From: Verrucomicrobia bacterium S94
GTDB lineage: Bacteria; Verrucomicrobiota; Kiritimatiellia; Kiritimatiellales; Pontiellaceae
DNA: 64,000 nucleotides
Direction of reading: 5' to 3'
Assembly (NCBI GenBank): GCA_004299845.1
Contig: CP036201.1
Coordinates: forward strand, 3,596,001 to 3,660,000
Below are positions 45,491 through 53,796 of the stretch, piece after piece (position 1 is the first letter of the stretch; each line of letters opens with the position of its first letter). The translations under genes were made by a program, and so were the position numbers. Below the pieces are notes generated by a model. The model was given only the letters and a program-made list of their open reading frames with translations. It made no database searches and was not told the origin of the DNA.

Positions 45491-45521
45491 TGAAATAACT
45501 CCGTTTTTTAAATGACTGCAG

Positions 45522-45539
45522 GGTCCCGAAGCCGGGACC
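45522..45539 (-). promoter_or_regulatory. GC-rich hairpin between small metal protein and TonB receptor
   Basis: GGTCCCG and CGGGACC form a perfect 7-bp stem with a 4-base loop, 31 bases before the receptor start. It may set relative expression of the two genes by mRNA processing or attenuation. Confidence 0.4.
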
Positions 45540-45554
45540 GGTTTGGAATGGTGT

Positions 45555-45944
45555 TCAGACAGTCGTGAACGGAGGGGCCCGGGCCCGCGGGGAGTATAGG
45601 CGTTCTGTTCCGCACAGTCCCGGACTGGCTTCAGCCGGAAGCGTCAGAACATAAAGGAGCTCGGGAGCAGAGATTGCAGATGAGGAGATGAATATGAGCT
45701 GTGCAAGATCGCAGAAAGGACATTTATGCGTCTTTCCTTCCAGTGGTGTATCTGTCTCTGAACCGGAGGCATCGGAGTGCGCGTGTCCGCAGCAGTGGTG
45801 CCTGCAATCATGCTGCTGATGATGAGACGCAGTTCCTCCCAGGGCATGCAGCGGCATATGGCCATAAGGCAGAAGAACCAGCAGGAACATGTAAAGACCT
45901 GCCAGGGTGGCGTGTGCAAATCGCCTGTATGTGATTATATTCAC
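45555..45944 (-). CDS. Small His/Cys-rich membrane protein (DUF2946-like)
   Basis: 129 residues from a GTG start at 45944. One membrane segment or uncleaved signal ([22 protein letters not shown]) is followed by a metal-binding-like stretch [16 protein letters not shown], then CPFCDLAQL and a C-terminal end ARAPPFTTV. The CxxC-L-A and RAPP features recall DUF2946 proteins found with metal-responsive TonB receptors. It is a paralogue of the protein at 50210-50557. It precedes the receptor and probably helps metal handling or sensing in the periplasm; that is inference. Confidence 0.65.
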   Translation of the reverse strand: MNIITYRRFAHATLAGLYMFLLVLLPYGHMPLHALGGTASHHQQHDCRHHCCGHAHSDASGSETDTPLEGKTHKCPFCDLAQLIFISSSAISAPELLYVLTLPAEASPGLCGTERLYSPRARAPPFTTV

Positions 45945-45975
45945 TACGGAATATTTATATTATTTTCTGGGCGAA

Positions 45976-46419
45976 TCAATGACAGCACCCGCTTTTCCGG
46001 CAGAGTTTGAAATTCCGGATGTGGGCAGAGGCCAGAAACAGGCCGCCGAGGGTGTTGACCCAGGCGATTGGAGGTACGCCCTCGGACACGGCGCGTGAAC
46101 AGCTGCTGCAGGAGGCGCAGGAGGAATGTGCGGCATATTCAAATGCGGTCACCGCAATCATAATGCCGAGTCCGGTCAGACTCAGTGCTGCCGTCCATTT
46201 ATCTTTGTGTTTCCGGCAGCCCATGAAAATGGAAATACTGGTCGTCGGCAGTACCAGCAGGAGCATCCAGAGGTGGAAATGCTCGTGTGCAAAAAGGCTG
46301 GCTGCAACAATGGGCAGCACGGCCAGGACGACCGGCATCAGCAGGCAGTGAATACCGCAGAGGAGGGCCATGCCGATGGCGATCTGATCAAGAATACCGG
46401 ATGTTTTTGTTGTCGTCAT
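45976..46419 (-). CDS. MerC-like membrane protein
   Basis: 147 residues with four predicted membrane helices. The MerC-type metal motif CGIHCLLMP lies in the first helix, and Cys-rich CASCSSC and the final CRKSGCCH are added features. MerC proteins carry metal ions (mercury in resistance operons) across the inner membrane; in ZnuABC-type clusters a zinc or copper role is more likely. Starts 20 bases after the permease gene in the same operon. Confidence 0.8.
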   Translation of the reverse strand: MTTTKTSGILDQIAIGMALLCGIHCLLMPVVLAVLPIVAASLFAHEHFHLWMLLLVLPTTSISIFMGCRKHKDKWTAALSLTGLGIMIAVTAFEYAAHSSCASCSSCSRAVSEGVPPIAWVNTLGGLFLASAHIRNFKLCRKSGCCH

Positions 46420-46439
46420 AGGATTCAGTAAATTTGGGG

Positions 46440-47276
46440 TTAATGTTGATGTTCAATCGGGAGCAGGCGCCGACAGACACCGGAGATTGTGGAAACAAGA
46501 ACAAATAAGATACAGCTGCTGATGCAGATGGTCTGATTGGTGGGCAGATCGAAATTGAACGAAACCACCATGCCGATAAATGTTGCCAGCATAGCCAGCA
46601 GCGGGGCAATCAGCAGTACATGTGCAATTTTTTTGCTCGCCATCAGTGCCGCGGCAGGACTGACCACCAGATAGCAGAAAATCAGCAGGGCACCCGCAAT
46701 CTGCGAGGCGGCGGAAATAATCATGCCGAGCATAAGAAAGTAGAGCGATTCCCAGATCCAGGTTTTAATGCCCAGAACCTTTGCCCCTTCCCGGTCCATA
46801 AAACTGTACAGGGTGGGGCGCAGCACGCAGATAAACAGAATGAGCGAGGGCGTCAGAATGCTGAACAGAATCTTCAGTTCCTTTGTTGAGGCCAGAATCA
46901 GATCGCCGTACAACACCGCGTTGATTTCCATCAGGCCGGGGCCGCTTTTGGAAACCAGCAGAATAGTCAGTGCCGTCGCCGCGATGAAGATGATGCCCAT
47001 CAGCGTATCGCGCGGAATCCGCTGATTTTCAAACGGTATGGCGAACAGGCTGACGGCTCCGAGCACCAGTGCAAACGATCCCGCAATCGGAGGAATCCCC
47101 AACAAAAACGAGGCGGCCACCCCGCAGGCGGCCACTTCGGACAGGGTAATGCCGATGAAAACCGCACGTTTCAGAATCACGAACACCCCGAGCAGCGAGC
47201 AGACGGCGGAAATCAGCATCCCTGCCGTCAGCGCTTCGGGAAACTGGCAGTAGATACAGGACATGGCATCATGCAT
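46440..47276 (-). CDS. ZnuB-like metal ABC transporter permease
   Basis: ABC-3 family permease, 278 residues with about eight hydrophobic helices. Landmarks: AVCSLLGVFVILKRAVFIGITLSEVAACG near the N-terminus and GALLIFCYLVVSPAAALM near residue 200. Together with the ATPase and binding protein upstream it forms a zinc- or manganese-type importer in the inner membrane. It overlaps the ATPase gene by 8 bases. Confidence 0.9.
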   Translation of the reverse strand: MHDAMSCIYCQFPEALTAGMLISAVCSLLGVFVILKRAVFIGITLSEVAACGVAASFLLGIPPIAGSFALVLGAVSLFAIPFENQRIPRDTLMGIIFIAATALTILLVSKSGPGLMEINAVLYGDLILASTKELKILFSILTPSLILFICVLRPTLYSFMDREGAKVLGIKTWIWESLYFLMLGMIISAASQIAGALLIFCYLVVSPAAALMASKKIAHVLLIAPLLAMLATFIGMVVSFNFDLPTNQTICISSCILFVLVSTISGVCRRLLPIEHQH

Positions 47277-47943
47277 CCGTCCGCCCTCCGTTCAGCTTCA
47301 CCATTTCGGCTTTTCCCCGTCCCACCCGGCAGATTGTATCCGAGAGGGTTCCGGCCAGTTCCAGATCGTGATGGACCATGAGCACGGTTTTTCCGGCGTT
47401 CTGATTCAATTTCATGAGGTGCTTCAGTACATCGTGCTCCGACTGCTCATCCAGTTCAGATGTCGGTTCATCCATAATGATAACGTCCGGCTGACGGACC
47501 AGTGCACGGGCAATGAGCACCTTCTGTTTCATACCGCCGGAGAGCTCGCGGAACGTTTTCTGCATATGTTCCGCCATGCCCAGTTCTTCAAGAGCAGTGA
47601 CCACCGCTCGTTTCTGACGGCCGGTCAGCGGACGGAACAGCCGGCGTTCCGTAGAGAGTCCCATTTCCACAATCTGACGCACGGAGACGGGATAGAGCGG
47701 ATCGATAACCCGGTGCTGCGGAACATAACCTGCCGGGGTCTGCCGAAACGGGGTGATAATCTGCCCCTGCCGGATCGGAACAAGACCGAGCACGGCACGA
47801 AGCAAGGTCGTCTTGCCCGATCCGTTAGGGCCGGTGAACGGCAGAAAAATACCGCGTGGAATCTGAAGATTCACGCTGTGCAACACTTCCTGCCGTCCAT
47901 AGGCAATGCAGACGTCCGAACAGGTTATGATCGGGTCGGTCAC
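47269..47943 (-). CDS. ZnuC-like metal ABC transporter ATP-binding protein
   Basis: ATPase of 224 residues: Walker A TGPNGSGKTTLLR (about 37-45), signature LSGGMKQKVLIARAL, Walker B VIIMDEPTSELD, and the switch His in LMVHHDLE. It energises import by the adjacent permease. It overlaps the binding-protein gene by 4 bases and the permease gene by 8. Confidence 0.93.
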   Translation of the reverse strand: MTDPIITCSDVCIAYGRQEVLHSVNLQIPRGIFLPFTGPNGSGKTTLLRAVLGLVPIRQGQIITPFRQTPAGYVPQHRVIDPLYPVSVRQIVEMGLSTERRLFRPLTGRQKRAVVTALEELGMAEHMQKTFRELSGGMKQKVLIARALVRQPDVIIMDEPTSELDEQSEHDVLKHLMKLNQNAGKTVLMVHHDLELAGTLSDTICRVGRGKAEMVKLNGGRTDA

Positions 47944-48845
47944 TCGGGCTGCTCCGTCAGACGCTTCACAATCAGGTCGATCAGCGCAATATAGTCGCCC
48001 GCCTCCGGATCACTGCCCGTAAAAATGGGGGCCGTCACGATGCGGGTTCCGGTCTTTCCGACCACTTTTTCCGCGGCTTTGGTGCTGTACCATGGTTCCT
48101 GCAGGATGATTTCAATATCATCGGTTTCCACCGTCTGAATAACGCGGGTCAGGTGGGCCGGACTCGGCGGAACGCCGGGTTTGGGCTCCAGTTCAATCGC
48201 GATATTGATGCCGAACTGGTCGCAGAAATAGATCCAGCTTTTATGGTAGGTCACAATGGACTTCCCTTTCAGCGGTTCAAGTTTCTGCTTCCATACGGCC
48301 ATTTTCTTTTCGATTTTATCCGAAAAAGCTGCCGCATTTTTACGGTAGGTATCGGCATTTTTCGGGTCGAGCCGGGCCAGACGGTCTGCAATGTCTGCAG
48401 CCACATGCCGGGCGTTTTCCGGATCGGTCAGATAGTGCGGGTTTCCTGCGGCATGGACATCGCCCATGGCCCGGGTCAGCATGCGGGCATCCGGAACCTC
48501 AAGCTTGTGAATGTGGGTTGAGGCATCCAGATGACCCAACTGACCCGGCCGTATTTTCCGGTTGCGGGAGCCGTCAATGACCGGCATTTCCCAGCCGATC
48601 TCCAGTTCCATGCCGGTACGGATCCACAGATCCGCATTGCGTGCCATGATGATGTATTTCGGGCGCGCCTGCAGGTGATGCGGATCCTGTTTGCCTGTAG
48701 CAATGGATTGCACCTTGATCAGATCGCCGCCGACGGATTCGGCGATGGAACCCAGGTCGGATGTGGTGGTTACCACATTCAGCTTACCGAAACTGACGGC
48801 TGACGCGGCCAGAGCGAGAAAGAGTATTCCTGTTTTCTTAAGCAT
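47940..48845 (-). CDS. ZnuA-like periplasmic metal-binding protein
   Basis: Cluster A-I solute-binding protein for divalent metal (301 residues) with signal peptide (ILFLALAASAVSFG). Likely metal ligands are His in KQDPHHLQARPK, His in AGNPHYLTDPE, His in IVTYHKSWIYF and an acidic residue near the C-terminus. The long His-rich loop of typical ZnuA is absent, leaving only THIHK. Zinc is the best guess because of the His-rich porin and MerC-like neighbours; manganese is possible. Confidence 0.88.
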   Translation of the reverse strand: MLKKTGILFLALAASAVSFGKLNVVTTTSDLGSIAESVGGDLIKVQSIATGKQDPHHLQARPKYIIMARNADLWIRTGMELEIGWEMPVIDGSRNRKIRPGQLGHLDASTHIHKLEVPDARMLTRAMGDVHAAGNPHYLTDPENARHVAADIADRLARLDPKNADTYRKNAAAFSDKIEKKMAVWKQKLEPLKGKSIVTYHKSWIYFCDQFGINIAIELEPKPGVPPSPAHLTRVIQTVETDDIEIILQEPWYSTKAAEKVVGKTGTRIVTAPIFTGSDPEAGDYIALIDLIVKRLTEQPE

Positions 48846-48854
48846 GATGATCTC

Positions 48855-50147
48855 CTAGAAGCTGTGAGCGCCGTGAGCACCGAGTGAGAAGGTAAGCTGT
48901 ACAAAAGCTTCCCAGACGTTTTCCGTACCCTCATCGCCGAGATCATAGTCCCCGTTATTCACCTGGAAACGGATCTGCGAAAATTCCGAAGGTCGGAAAT
49001 CGACCATGGCCGAAGCCCGCCAGCTGTCACCGAATTCCTCTTTGGCTTCACCCGGTTCCTGTTCTTCATTGGTTAAACCCACCTGGTCCCAGCGCAGACC
49101 GGCCCGCCAGCGGGGAAGAAAACCATAGGTGCCCTGGATGTAGTAGCCGTCCTGGGCGCCGGTAAGTGCACTGCCGATTGGAGCTCCGGGAGCATCTGAA
49201 TCTTTCAGATCCAGATCTTTGTCACGGTAGAAATATTCCGCCTGTACAACCGCATCGCCCTGACCATAGGCCTTGCCGGAACTGTATTTATAGACGACAT
49301 CACCACCGAAGAACATGTTGTCGCCATCGTAGAAATAATCATAATCTATGCCTCCAACCTCCTCTTCATGGATTTCCTGATGGCTGCCGCTGGCGCCGAA
49401 GAGGCCGAACTGCAGTTCACTGTTGTCGAACTGGAACGGAGCAATTTTAACCCAGCCGACACCGAGGCGCGGTCCGTCATTTTCCGGCAGTTCATCAGCT
49501 TCTTCCTGAACATACATATTTTCATTGTCGCCCTGGAAAACCTCGGCACCGAACAGGAGATAGAACGGCGTCGGGGCGAGCCAGCTCACCTGTACCCCTT
49601 TGTCGTTCAGACCATGGGAGCCCAGCGTCAGTTCATAGATCAGCGGCTGATCGGTGAAGTCCCACTGGTGGGAATGCTGGGCATTGATGTACCCGAAGTT
49701 ACTGAAAAACTTACCGGCCTTGGCCTGTAATCCCCACGGCAGTCCGGTGGTTTCCGCCCAGGCTTCCTCCATTTCAGCACCTTCTTCAGAGATGGCCGCA
49801 ATAGCCTGCGCTCTGAAATAGTTGTCCACTTCTGCATAGAAGGTCAGCTCAAGATGCCGCAGGTTGAACCCGTTTTCATAACCGTGGTCGTGATCGTGTT
49901 CATCCTCATCGTGGGAATGGCCACCGAATCCCGCGACTTCCTCTTTCATGTGGGAAAGGCCTTCATCGGAATTTTCGTTATAGTAGAACATGTCGATAGT
50001 CGCCGAAACGGCCGGATTGAAGGCGCGCAGTGCGCCCGTGGAGTCATTAAAAGTGATTCCGGAAGATACCGCCGCATCCTGGGCGGAAGCATTGCAAATA
50101 AGTAAAGTACCCGCCACAAACATGGCGGAGGAATTGAGATAATTCAT
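48855..50147 (-). CDS. Outer-membrane porin-like protein with His-rich loop
   Basis: 430 residues with a signal peptide. Beta-barrel features run throughout, ending with a strand and Phe (LTFSLGAHGAHSF). A His/Asp loop, HSHDEDEHDHDHGYENG at about 78-94, would bind zinc or copper. The middle part (AKAGKFFSNFGYINAQHSHQWDF) resembles barrels often found beside zinc ABC transporters. No TonB plug domain is seen. It probably lets metal through the outer membrane and lies 9 bases before the ZnuA-like gene. Confidence 0.75.
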   Translation of the reverse strand: MNYLNSSAMFVAGTLLICNASAQDAAVSSGITFNDSTGALRAFNPAVSATIDMFYYNENSDEGLSHMKEEVAGFGGHSHDEDEHDHDHGYENGFNLRHLELTFYAEVDNYFRAQAIAAISEEGAEMEEAWAETTGLPWGLQAKAGKFFSNFGYINAQHSHQWDFTDQPLIYELTLGSHGLNDKGVQVSWLAPTPFYLLFGAEVFQGDNENMYVQEEADELPENDGPRLGVGWVKIAPFQFDNSELQFGLFGASGSHQEIHEEEVGGIDYDYFYDGDNMFFGGDVVYKYSSGKAYGQGDAVVQAEYFYRDKDLDLKDSDAPGAPIGSALTGAQDGYYIQGTYGFLPRWRAGLRWDQVGLTNEEQEPGEAKEEFGDSWRASAMVDFRPSEFSQIRFQVNNGDYDLGDEGTENVWEAFVQLTFSLGAHGAHSF

Positions 50148-50179
50148 GGCTTCTCCGTTTATTGATTTTTGACTGAAAA

Positions 50180-50193
50180 CCTGCCGGGGCAGG
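50180..50193 (-). promoter_or_regulatory. Short GC hairpin between small metal protein and porin
   Basis: CCTGC and GCAGG form a 5-bp stem around CGGG, 32 bases before the porin start. The gap before the TonB receptor holds a similar hairpin. Confidence 0.25.
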
Positions 50194-50209
50194 GGTATAG
50201 CAAGTTGTG

Positions 50210-50557
50210 CTAAACCGTCATAAACGGAGGTGCGCGGGCCTGATGCGGCTGCCAGTGTTCCTGAGTCTGAAACGTATATTCTTCAACGAGGGATTCGATG
50301 AAAACAAAGAAGGGTTTCGGAACCGATAGAACCGGAGGCAGTTCAGCCGGAACAGCGGCCAGATTGCAGAGCCCGCAGTCATCGTGTTCGTGGGAATCAT
50401 CCGCAGGAGTTTCCGAATGGGTGCATCCTGTACTGCAGGCGGTTTCCTGCACATGCTTGTGGGCATGCAGCGGCATATGCAGCCAGGGCAGCAAAACCAC
50501 CAGCAGCAGATAGATCAGGCTCAGAAGTGTACGGATGCGGTTCACGGCGCGAAACAA
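50210..50557 (-). CDS. Small His/Cys-rich membrane protein (DUF2946-like), paralogue
   Basis: About 115 residues. The start is uncertain (TTG 50557 or GTG 50545). A hydrophobic segment (LLSLIYLLLVVLLPWLHMPLHAH) is followed by His/Cys-rich TACSTGCTHSE, HEHDDCGLCNLAAV and the same C-terminal end ARAPPFMTV as the protein at 45555-45944. Both share PxxHMPLHA after the membrane segment, showing common origin. It is first in the metal-uptake cluster, directly before the porin gene. Function unknown; periplasmic metal binding or sensing is likely. Confidence 0.65.
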   Translation of the reverse strand: MFRAVNRIRTLLSLIYLLLVVLLPWLHMPLHAHKHVQETACSTGCTHSETPADDSHEHDDCGLCNLAAVPAELPPVLSVPKPFFVFIESLVEEYTFQTQEHWQPHQARAPPFMTV

Positions 50558-50568
50558 ACATGATTGTT
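50553..50568. promoter_or_regulatory. 16-base palindrome at the start of the metal cluster
   Basis: AACAAACATGATTGTT matches its reverse complement at 14 of 16 positions. It spans the possible TTG start of the first cluster gene, so it is either an operator (then GTG 50545 is the likelier start) or chance. It does not match the E. coli Zur or Fur consensus. Confidence 0.25.
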
Positions 50569-50639
50569 CTGGTCACGTCAAGCCGCTGAAGTACAAAATC
50601 GGTCCGATATGGAGCTTTAATTTTTCCGTAAAAACCCGG

Positions 50640-50668
50640 TTGCTTTCCCAAAATGAAGTGTGTAGCTT
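50640..50668 (+). promoter_or_regulatory. Promoter of the tRNA-Ser/tRNA-Gly unit
   Basis: TTGCTT (50640-50645), a 17-base spacer and TAGCTT (50663-50668), ending 20 bases before tRNA-Ser. Confidence 0.4.
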
Positions 50669-50688
50669 TTCCGACTCGTTCCACTTGA

Positions 50689-50780
50689 GGAGAGGTGTCT
50701 GAGTGGTTTAAAGAGCACGCTTGGAAAGCGTGTGTGCGCTTTACGGTGCACCGGGAGTTCGAATCTCCCCCTCTCCGCCA
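50689..50780 (+). tRNA. tRNA-Ser (GGA)
   Basis: Class II tRNA with long variable arm. Acceptor GGAGAGG pairs with CCTCTCC, anticodon loop CTTGGAAAG inside stem CACG.../...CGTG gives anticodon GGA, T-loop GTTCGAATC, discriminator G and encoded CCA (50778-50780). Confidence 0.95.
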
Positions 50781-50847
50781 TTTTTCCAAAGGTTGGGAAA
50801 ACGGCGCAGGCCGAAGCCCGGGAAGGGCCGGCCGTGGGACGAAACGT

Positions 50848-50922
50848 GCGAGCGTAGCTCAGTGGTAGAGCCCCACCTTGCCAAGGTGACTGTCGTGAGT
50901 TCGAATCTCATCGCTCGCTCCA
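50848..50922 (+). tRNA. tRNA-Gly (GCC)
   Basis: Acceptor GCGAGCG pairs with CGCTCGC; D-arm GCTCAGTGGTAGAGC; anticodon stem CACCT/AGGTG with loop TGCCA giving GCC; T-arm GTGAGTTCGAATCTCAT; encoded CCA at 50920-50922. Confidence 0.95.
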
Positions 50923-50928
50923 TTTTTA

Positions 50929-50960
50929 AACCCGGTTCGAAGCTTCGAACCGGGTTTTTT
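50929..50960 (+). terminator. Terminator of the tRNA unit
   Basis: Perfect palindrome AACCCGGTTCGAAG / CTTCGAACCGGGTT followed by a T-run, 7 bases after tRNA-Gly. Confidence 0.9.
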
Positions 50961-51013
50961 ATTTTCCGTCCCTGTTGTAATCGGTTACGTTTTCCAGCCT
51001 TTGGAATTTTTAT

Positions 51014-52921
51014 ATGATTGATTTTATACAGGTGAGTAAACAGTTCGGCACACAGGATGTGCTCAAAAATGTGACGTTCCGGATCAATACCGGGGAACGG
51101 ATCGGGATTGTTGGCCCGAACGGGGCGGGAAAATCGACGGTATTCAGTCTGCTCAATCATGAGATTGAAGCGGATACCGGTGAAATTGTGCTGCCGAAGC
51201 ATTGCCGGATCGGGCATTTGAAGCAGCAGCTGAATCCGCACGAAGTGGATGTGAATCTGCTGGAATACACCGAGGATTCGATTCCCGAGCTGAAGACCAT
51301 TCCCGAAAAAATCCATGCGCTGGAACATCGAATGGACGATTTTCAGGAGCTGGAAAAGGAGCGTGCGCTGAAGCAGATCGGCGAGCTGCAGCATACTTAT
51401 GAGCACCTGGGCGGCTACGAAATGCGTTCGCGGGCGGAGGCGGCGCTGAGCGGACTGGGTTTTCATGAGGACGAATTCAGCCGCCCGTTCGCCTCGTTCT
51501 CCGGCGGCTGGCAGATGCGGGCCGAGCTGGCGCGAACGCTGATTGCTAATCCGGACCTGCTGATGCTCGACGAACCGTCGAACTTCCTCGACCTGCCGGC
51601 GGTGGAGTGGCTGCAGAAATTTCTGCGGGGGTATGAAGGTACCATGCTGCTGATTTCGCATGACCGCTATCTGCTGCGTTCGCTGGCGACGGTGACACTG
51701 GAAATTGCGGGGGGGCAGGCGACCCGATATCAGGGCGGCTATGATTATTATCTGACCGAGCGGGAGGACCGCATCCGCCATCAACTGGCGGCGAAGGAAA
51801 ACCAGGACCGCGAAATCGAGCAGATGGAAAGTTTCATCAAACGCTTCCGGGCCAAGTCGTCCAAGGCGGCACAGGTGCAGAGCCGGATTAAACAGCTGGA
51901 GAAAATGGAACGGATTGAGGCGCCGGCGACGGTGGCGAATACCTCGAAAATCCGTCTGGCGGATCCGCCGCATTCAGGGCATGAAATTATCCGCCTTGAA
52001 AAGGGCGGATTCTCCTACGACGGCTGCCGCTGGATTTTCCGGTTTCTGGATCTGAACATCAATCGCGGTGAAAAAATTGCGCTGGTCGGTTATAATGGAA
52101 TGGGAAAAACGACGCTGCTGCGGACGCTGGCCGGGGCGCTGGAGCTTTCGGAAGGCCGGCGCGTGGTCGGACATAAGGTGGTGATCGGTTATCAAAGCCA
52201 GGATTTCGCCGAAACCATGAATCCGGAAAAAACGGTGTATCATATTGTAAAGGATCAGCATCCGGCGGCTGTGGAATCCGAAGTGCGGAATTTACTCGGT
52301 GGATTCGGGTTCAGCGGCGACACGATTGATAAAAAGGTTTCTGTGCTCAGCGGTGGTGAAAAAATCCGGCTGGCCTTTGCGCGTCTTTTTATCAACCCGC
52401 CTAATTTTCTGCTGCTCGACGAGCCGACGACACATCTTGATGTTAACGGGCGTGAGGCACTTGAGCAGGCACTGAAGGATTACAAGGGCGCAATCTGTGT
52501 GGTGAGTCATGACGTCACGTTTGTGCGCAATATCGCTGATCAGATCATTCATATCGATGATAGCGGAGTTTCCCGGTTTCCCGGAAATTATGATTATTTT
52601 CTGGAGAAAAGTGAACAGCAGTCGGTCGGCAGGCCGCCGCAAACCGGTGAAAATGCTGTTTCCGGATCCGCTAAACCGTCTTTGAAGGGCAGGGATGCGC
52701 GTAAAGCGCGGGCGGCCCGGCGTGAAGCGGAAAAAGTTCTGAAAAAAATCGAGGCGAAAATCGAGAAACTGACGGAAGAGCAGGTTGTACTCACCGAGGA
52801 AATGATGTCAAAACGTGATGCCGATTTTGCCTCTATCAATGCCCGTCTGGCAGAAATTCAGACAGAAATTCAAAAGCTGGAAACGGAATGGGAATCTGCT
52901 GCAGAGGCGATCGAGGAATAG
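51014..52921 (+). CDS. ABC-F family ATPase
   Basis: Soluble ABC-F protein (635 residues), a family acting on the ribosome in translation or antibiotic protection. Two ATPase domains: first Walker A VGPNGAGKST (about 35), signature FSGGWQMR, Walker B LLMLDEPSNFLD; second Walker A VGYNGMGKTT (about 364), signature LSGGEKIRLA, Walker B LLLDEPTTHLD. Between them lies the charged ABC-F linker (about 235-300). A C-terminal Lys/Glu-rich coiled coil (about 555-635) resembles Uup-type proteins. There is no membrane segment, so it is not a transporter. The exact subfamily cannot be told from sequence reading alone. Confidence 0.9.
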   Translation: MIDFIQVSKQFGTQDVLKNVTFRINTGERIGIVGPNGAGKSTVFSLLNHEIEADTGEIVLPKHCRIGHLKQQLNPHEVDVNLLEYTEDSIPELKTIPEKIHALEHRMDDFQELEKERALKQIGELQHTYEHLGGYEMRSRAEAALSGLGFHEDEFSRPFASFSGGWQMRAELARTLIANPDLLMLDEPSNFLDLPAVEWLQKFLRGYEGTMLLISHDRYLLRSLATVTLEIAGGQATRYQGGYDYYLTEREDRIRHQLAAKENQDREIEQMESFIKRFRAKSSKAAQVQSRIKQLEKMERIEAPATVANTSKIRLADPPHSGHEIIRLEKGGFSYDGCRWIFRFLDLNINRGEKIALVGYNGMGKTTLLRTLAGALELSEGRRVVGHKVVIGYQSQDFAETMNPEKTVYHIVKDQHPAAVESEVRNLLGGFGFSGDTIDKKVSVLSGGEKIRLAFARLFINPPNFLLLDEPTTHLDVNGREALEQALKDYKGAICVVSHDVTFVRNIADQIIHIDDSGVSRFPGNYDYFLEKSEQQSVGRPPQTGENAVSGSAKPSLKGRDARKARAARREAEKVLKKIEAKIEKLTEEQVVLTEEMMSKRDADFASINARLAEIQTEIQKLETEWESAAEAIEE

Positions 52922-53041
52922 CGGCTTAGCAGCGGTGTTGTTTCAATTCGCTCCGGAAGAATCAGTTGTATAAAACGGGTGGAGCCGCCGGTTTCGGTTG
53001 CAGGCTCTCTTCTCTAATCCTCACAGAACGGGCATAATTTG

Positions 53042-53076
53042 GTCGACTGATTAAAAACAGAGTTTAATCAGTTGAC
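53042..53076. promoter_or_regulatory. TetR-type operator, near-perfect inverted repeat
   Basis: GTCGACTGATTAAA (53042-53055) and TTTAATCAGTTGAC (53063-53076) match as inverted repeats at 13 of 14 positions with a 7-base spacer. Further half-sites of type TGATTAAA/TTAATC follow at about 53081-53097 and 53108-53115. Confidence 0.55.
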
Positions 53077-53099
53077 TAAATTAATCGTCTGATTAAATT
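53072..53099 (+). promoter_or_regulatory. Promoter of the first efflux operon
   Basis: TTGACT (53072-53077), a 16-base spacer and TAAATT (53094-53099), overlapped by the TGATTAAA half-sites, which fits repression by the TetR protein encoded next. Confidence 0.45.
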
Positions 53100-53131
53100 A
53101 AGCCGCTCGATTAAATTTGAGGAGGTTAATT

Positions 53132-53776
53132 ATGACAGCTTATCCGGCAGCGGATTCGACGAAATCGCATCTGATTTGTGCAGCGGGCGAGCTCGCGGCA
53201 CTGCATGGCATTGATAACGTTTCGACCCGGGCGATTGCCGAACGGGCGGGGGAGAATATAGGGAGCATTCACTACCATTTTGGCGGTAAGGATGGACTCA
53301 TGGAGGAAATGGTCCGCGGAGCGATAGCGGGTTGCAGGCATGATGTGGAGCGCGAGGTGGTTGCTGAGCTGCCTGAGAAGCCGACCCCGGAGGAGCTTTC
53401 GAGTGCGGTGCGTCAGATTGTGGTGCGGGAAATGGATGATCTGTTCCGCTCGAACCGTCCGCTTTGGCATTCGCAGGTGATTTATCAGCTGATGCAGCGG
53501 GATGATGAATTGTATCGCATATTCCGCCGCGATGTGATGGAGCCGAATCTGGACAGCCTGTATCGCTTTTTAAGGCTTATTGATCCGTCGCTGACGGATG
53601 AACAGGCGTTTGCTCATGTGGCGATATTGAAAATGCCGATTTTTGCGCATGCGAACTATCGCAAGGCGATGCTGGATCATCTGGGTACAGAGGATTTTTC
53701 GGAATCCTATTTCCGGACGCTGGAAAACCTGCTGGTGAGGCAGACGCAATTGCTGCTGGGTCTGCCGCAAGATTGA
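53132..53776 (+). CDS. TetR-family repressor
   Basis: 214 residues from ATG 53132, preceded by GAGGAGGTTAA. The N-terminal helix-turn-helix (about 12-58) reads KSHLICAAGELAALHG, VSTRAIAERAGENIGSIHYHF, typical of TetR. The ligand-binding part has the DUF1956/CecR-like features of an efflux regulator. It precedes an RND efflux operon by 20 bases and probably represses itself and that operon through the repeats at 53042-53115. Confidence 0.92.
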   Translation: MTAYPAADSTKSHLICAAGELAALHGIDNVSTRAIAERAGENIGSIHYHFGGKDGLMEEMVRGAIAGCRHDVEREVVAELPEKPTPEELSSAVRQIVVREMDDLFRSNRPLWHSQVIYQLMQRDDELYRIFRRDVMEPNLDSLYRFLRLIDPSLTDEQAFAHVAILKMPIFAHANYRKAMLDHLGTEDFSESYFRTLENLLVRQTQLLLGLPQD

Positions 53777-53796
53777 ATTTTAACGGAGTGTATTGA

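Noticed and set aside
45931-45944. GTGATTATATTCAC as a Fur/Zur-like operator
   Set aside because: Short and imperfect, it overlaps the start codon and is unlike the element at 50553; too weak to list.
47263-47994. Plus-strand 243-codon frame opposite the metal ATPase
   Set aside because: Antisense shadow of ZnuC-like gene.
50741-51973. 410-codon minus-strand frame across two tRNAs and the ABC-F gene
   Set aside because: It crosses tRNA genes and a terminator; a shadow of the ABC-F gene.
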